Source: CAZEFK01 sp964511405 (GTDB lineage: Bacteria; Pseudomonadota; Alphaproteobacteria; Elsterales; Elsteraceae). From it: a DNA stretch of 14,953 nucleotides. The stretch spans positions 1-14,953 of the forward strand of contig CAZEFK010000182.1 in the NCBI GenBank assembly GCA_964511405.1, in the 5' to 3' direction. Both the position numbers and the translations under genes were made by a program. The notes beneath the pieces were generated by a model. The model saw only the letters and a list, made by a program, of their open reading frames with translations, searched no databases and had not been told where the DNA came from. This document shows, piece after piece, positions 13,424 through 14,953 of this stretch. Position 1 is the stretch's first letter; every line of letters begins with the position of its first letter.

Positions 13424-13939
13424 ATGCTGACAGCTGCGCTCCTATCGGGGCAGGGCCGTCTGGTTCAGTGGCATCTGCGCAATGACGACGATCGGCAGGA
13501 GGAGCGATGCCTGTATCTACGCCCCGCCCTGGATCGCATCATTGCCCGTTGCCTGCCCGGCCTACCTCCGGAGCGGCGAGGTCGCCGCGTCGAACCCCTG
13601 TCGCCTCACGCCGAGTTGATCGATTGGCTCGACCGCTTCGTGGCCGGCCAGCGCCTATACCATGGCGAGCTGATACGGATGACTCCGCAGCCCAAGGGTA
13701 TCTGGGAATGGCGCCCACGCCAGACCCGGCTCTATGGCTGGTTCGAGCGGCCTTGCGTGTTCATCGCCGCCGGCGGCGCGCTCAGCTCGGTCGTACACGC
13801 GGCGGCACGCAACGGCACCACCACCGCATCGCAATACCGCAGGGGGGCTGAGCGCCTCCGCCGGCGGCTCAACCTCAGCATCGACACAAGGTCTAGTCAC
13901 CATGAGCTCCTCGGAATCTCCCCGGCCGCCCCTCGTTGA
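13424..13939 (+). CDS. RelE/HigB-like toxin candidate
   Basis: A 171-residue basic protein. Its C-terminal half has the run of strands seen in the Gp49/HigB branch of the RelE superfamily: LYHGELIRMTPQPKGIWEWR, then TRLYGWFERPCVFIAAGG, then a basic helix RRGAERLRRRL. Such toxins are ribosome-dependent mRNA cleavers. The N-terminal part (PALDRIIARCLPGLPPERRG, SPHAELIDWLDRF) is helical and longer than in classical HigB. The frame overlaps the next gene, an HTH protein, by 38 bp, as toxin-antitoxin pairs often do. The start is uncertain: ATG 13424 has no ribosome binding site and abuts a promoter-like -10, and a TTG lies at 13412. The strong AGGAGGAG at 13497 serves an ATG in another frame. The toxin assignment is inference from motif shape and synteny. 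Confidence 0.5.
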   Translation: MLTAALLSGQGRLVQWHLRNDDDRQEERCLYLRPALDRIIARCLPGLPPERRGRRVEPLSPHAELIDWLDRFVAGQRLYHGELIRMTPQPKGIWEWRPRQTRLYGWFERPCVFIAAGGALSSVVHAAARNGTTTASQYRRGAERLRRRLNLSIDTRSSHHELLGISPAAPR

Positions 13940-14291
13940 CCAGTATCACGCCCGCTTATTGGGTGATGTGGTGGGTGAACTTAACGAGGCCTATGAGCGC
14001 GAGCATGCCGCGGGTCGTGCCACCATTCAAAGCCTGGCTGCCGAGATGGGTGTCAATCGATCGGTCGTCTATCGCGCACTCACAGGTGGTTCAAACCTCA
14101 CAATAAAGACGATCGCGCGTCTCGCATTTCTTCTTGGATCGAGAATTAGCGTGAAACAGGTTCCCCTGGCCACCCATAGCTCATCAAACTCGATGGTTAT
14201 TGCGCCGGTCATTGTGAAACTCGATGTTGTTCAACCGACTACCGCGGTTACTCCCGCAATTTCTACAGTTCGAGAATTGGTATTCTCATGA
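13902..14291 (+). CDS. HTH antitoxin/regulator candidate
   Basis: A 129-residue protein with a helix-turn-helix at about 41-82: TIQSLAAEMGVNRSVVYRAL followed by TIKTIARLAFLLGSRISV, as in XRE/HigA-type regulators. The N-terminal helix (residues 13-38) may aid dimerisation; the C-terminal 40 residues are Val/Ser/Thr-rich and could bind the partner toxin. AAGG at 13888-13891 precedes ATG 13902. The gene overlaps the end of the RelE/HigB-like frame and overlaps the next gene as ATGA, so all three are probably one operon. Codon use shifts to AT-rich midway, unlike the phage genes, which suggests horizontal acquisition. A role as antitoxin is inferred from order and size. Confidence 0.7.
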   Translation: MSSSESPRPPLVDQYHARLLGDVVGELNEAYEREHAAGRATIQSLAAEMGVNRSVVYRALTGGSNLTIKTIARLAFLLGSRISVKQVPLATHSSSNSMVIAPVIVKLDVVQPTTAVTPAISTVRELVFS

Positions 14292-14728
14292 CTATGACCA
14301 GGAGGGCGCATTTTCTTATATGCGAAGATGTAAGGCGAGAGATTGATGGGAAATTCACGCTTGTAGGCGTTGGGTCATCACGACTAACGTTTCCGGTCAT
14401 CCCTGTTGTTGTTCCGAAAATCGGATTTGTTGCGGAGATAGTCTGTCCAGTATCGGACAAGGGGCGCACACTTTCATTCTATATAAAGGATCCGAACGGC
14501 GATTTCGTGGCGAAATTCGACGATACCAAACTAGAAACTCCCATCCGCGATGAAAACGCGATAGAGATTAACGCGCGACTGGCATTCACTGGTACTATGC
14601 TGCCCATTAATCTGACGGGAAAGTATGAAGCCGAGTTCAATATAGACGGAGATATCGTGAAGGCCGGCAGGTTTACCGTGGAGACGCCACCCGACACGGA
14701 CAAAGCCGTTCATGATCAGCATCGCTGA
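14288..14728 (+). CDS. DUF6941-like protein
   Basis: A 146-residue protein resembling the DUF6941 family, whose members begin with a strand and CE/CD motif and then a GKFTLVGV segment: here RRAHFLICEDVRREIDGKFT followed by LVGVGSSRLTFP. Later strands (LSFYIKDPNGDFVAKF, LPINLTGKYEAEFNIDGD) fit an all-beta fold; family function is not established as far as I know. There is no signal peptide. It overlaps the HTH gene by ATGA, giving translational coupling, and is among the most AT-rich parts of the window. The stop lies immediately before the inverted portal fragment, so the acquired operon appears to end at that boundary. It may be a third component of the toxin-antitoxin operon or a passenger. 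Confidence 0.7.
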   Translation: MTMTRRAHFLICEDVRREIDGKFTLVGVGSSRLTFPVIPVVVPKIGFVAEIVCPVSDKGRTLSFYIKDPNGDFVAKFDDTKLETPIRDENAIEINARLAFTGTMLPINLTGKYEAEFNIDGDIVKAGRFTVETPPDTDKAVHDQHR

Positions 14729-14810
14729 TGAGCGCCCGTCCCGGATCAGCCGTGCATACCAGATAGTCGAGCAGCGCCGAGCGCCGCTTGTTGACCTCGC
14801 TCACCGACAT
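14729..14810 (-). pseudogene. Inverted fragment of a second portal gene
   Basis: Read on the minus strand, this encodes SEVNKRRSALLDYLVCTAD and onward, matching the portal helix QREVNKRRSALLHYVMTTAN (DNA 11367-11410), with clear nucleotide similarity around GAGGTCAACAAGCG. It continues DPGRALIS against NSGWMIEE, then similarity fades. Upstream on the minus strand (14811-14900) no portal sequence is evident, so this is a short relic of a related but diverged portal rather than a recent copy of the one at 10155. Confidence 0.7.
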
Positions 14811-14847
14811 CGCGTCACCCCTCGAAGTTATAGGCCGGCGTCGCCCC

Positions 14848-14866
14848 GTTCCGCCGATCGCGGAAC
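14848..14866. repeat. Perfect 7-bp inverted repeat
   Basis: GTTCCGC (14848-14854) and GCGGAAC (14860-14866) around CGATC, followed shortly by the palindrome GATCGCGATC (14871-14880). No T-run follows, so it is not an intrinsic terminator. It might be a regulator site or recombination scar next to the portal relic. Confidence 0.4.
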
Positions 14867-14953
14867 CGGGGATCGCGATCGGGCGACATCGCCACCTGGG
14901 TAAGCGCTGTTCTGCGCCCACCTTTGGCTGGGTGGTGTGATCGGCGAGGCTGC
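14867..14953. other. Right end, no gene recognised
   Basis: A further hairpin, CCCACC (14917-14922) and GGGTGG (14930-14935) with a 7-nt loop, is present without a T-run. No coding region is supported up to the window end. Confidence 0.35.

Noticed and set aside
1..14953. CRISPR array, tRNA or rRNA gene, integrase or att site
   Set aside because: No regularly spaced direct repeats, no cloverleaf sequence ending in CCA, and no tyrosine or serine recombinase motifs were seen on reading. The only long direct repeats are the two described.

Overview
The window is GC-rich (very high third-position GC in most genes). Gene style suggests an alphaproteobacterium, perhaps of the Rhodospirillales/Azospirillaceae type: a soluble multi-PAS hybrid histidine kinase, a NPDVAAAG-repeat protein and a HipB-like regulator. 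This placement is inference; no rRNA or other taxonomic marker is present.

The backbone is a broken-up tailed-phage packaging module: terminase small subunit (1759-2301), terminase large subunit (2298-3749) and, 6.4 kb later, a P22-type portal protein (10155-12452). No capsid, scaffold, tail, integrase or lysis gene is visible. A fragment of a second portal gene lies inverted near the right end (about 14729-14810). This looks like a decayed prophage or phage-derived island. It opens with a degenerate receiver-domain protein (422-1222).

The space between terminase and portal is filled with non-structural cargo. First comes a candidate secreted or polymorphic-type toxin gene (3822-4565) followed by a candidate immunity gene (4579-5139). 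The 3' end of the toxin gene plus the immunity gene is then repeated as a diverged tandem copy (5213-5935), and a third small unknown gene follows (5980-6498). A convergent hybrid histidine kinase (8903-6519, minus strand) and a Tpt1/KptA-family RNA 2'-phosphotransferase (9174-9728) complete the cargo.

Downstream of the portal is a defence/addiction-type region: a HipB-like regulator with a stub of HipA, a short two-repeat protein, then a RelE/HigB-like toxin candidate overlapping an HTH antitoxin candidate that overlaps a DUF6941-like protein. The last two genes are clearly more AT-rich than the rest and look recently acquired.

The most unusual non-coding signal is a matched pair of promoter-plus-leader elements at 1412-1471 and 9798-9858. 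Each has a -35 box, a 17-nt spacer, a -10 box, an identical 13-nt block and a small hairpin at identical spacing. They sit 324 and 334 nt upstream of the TerS and portal start codons. Downstream of the first copy are intrinsic terminators, two of which lie close to or directly against the ribosome binding sites of TerS and of the toxin gene. This layout is what a phage processive antitermination system would need, but that function is inferred.
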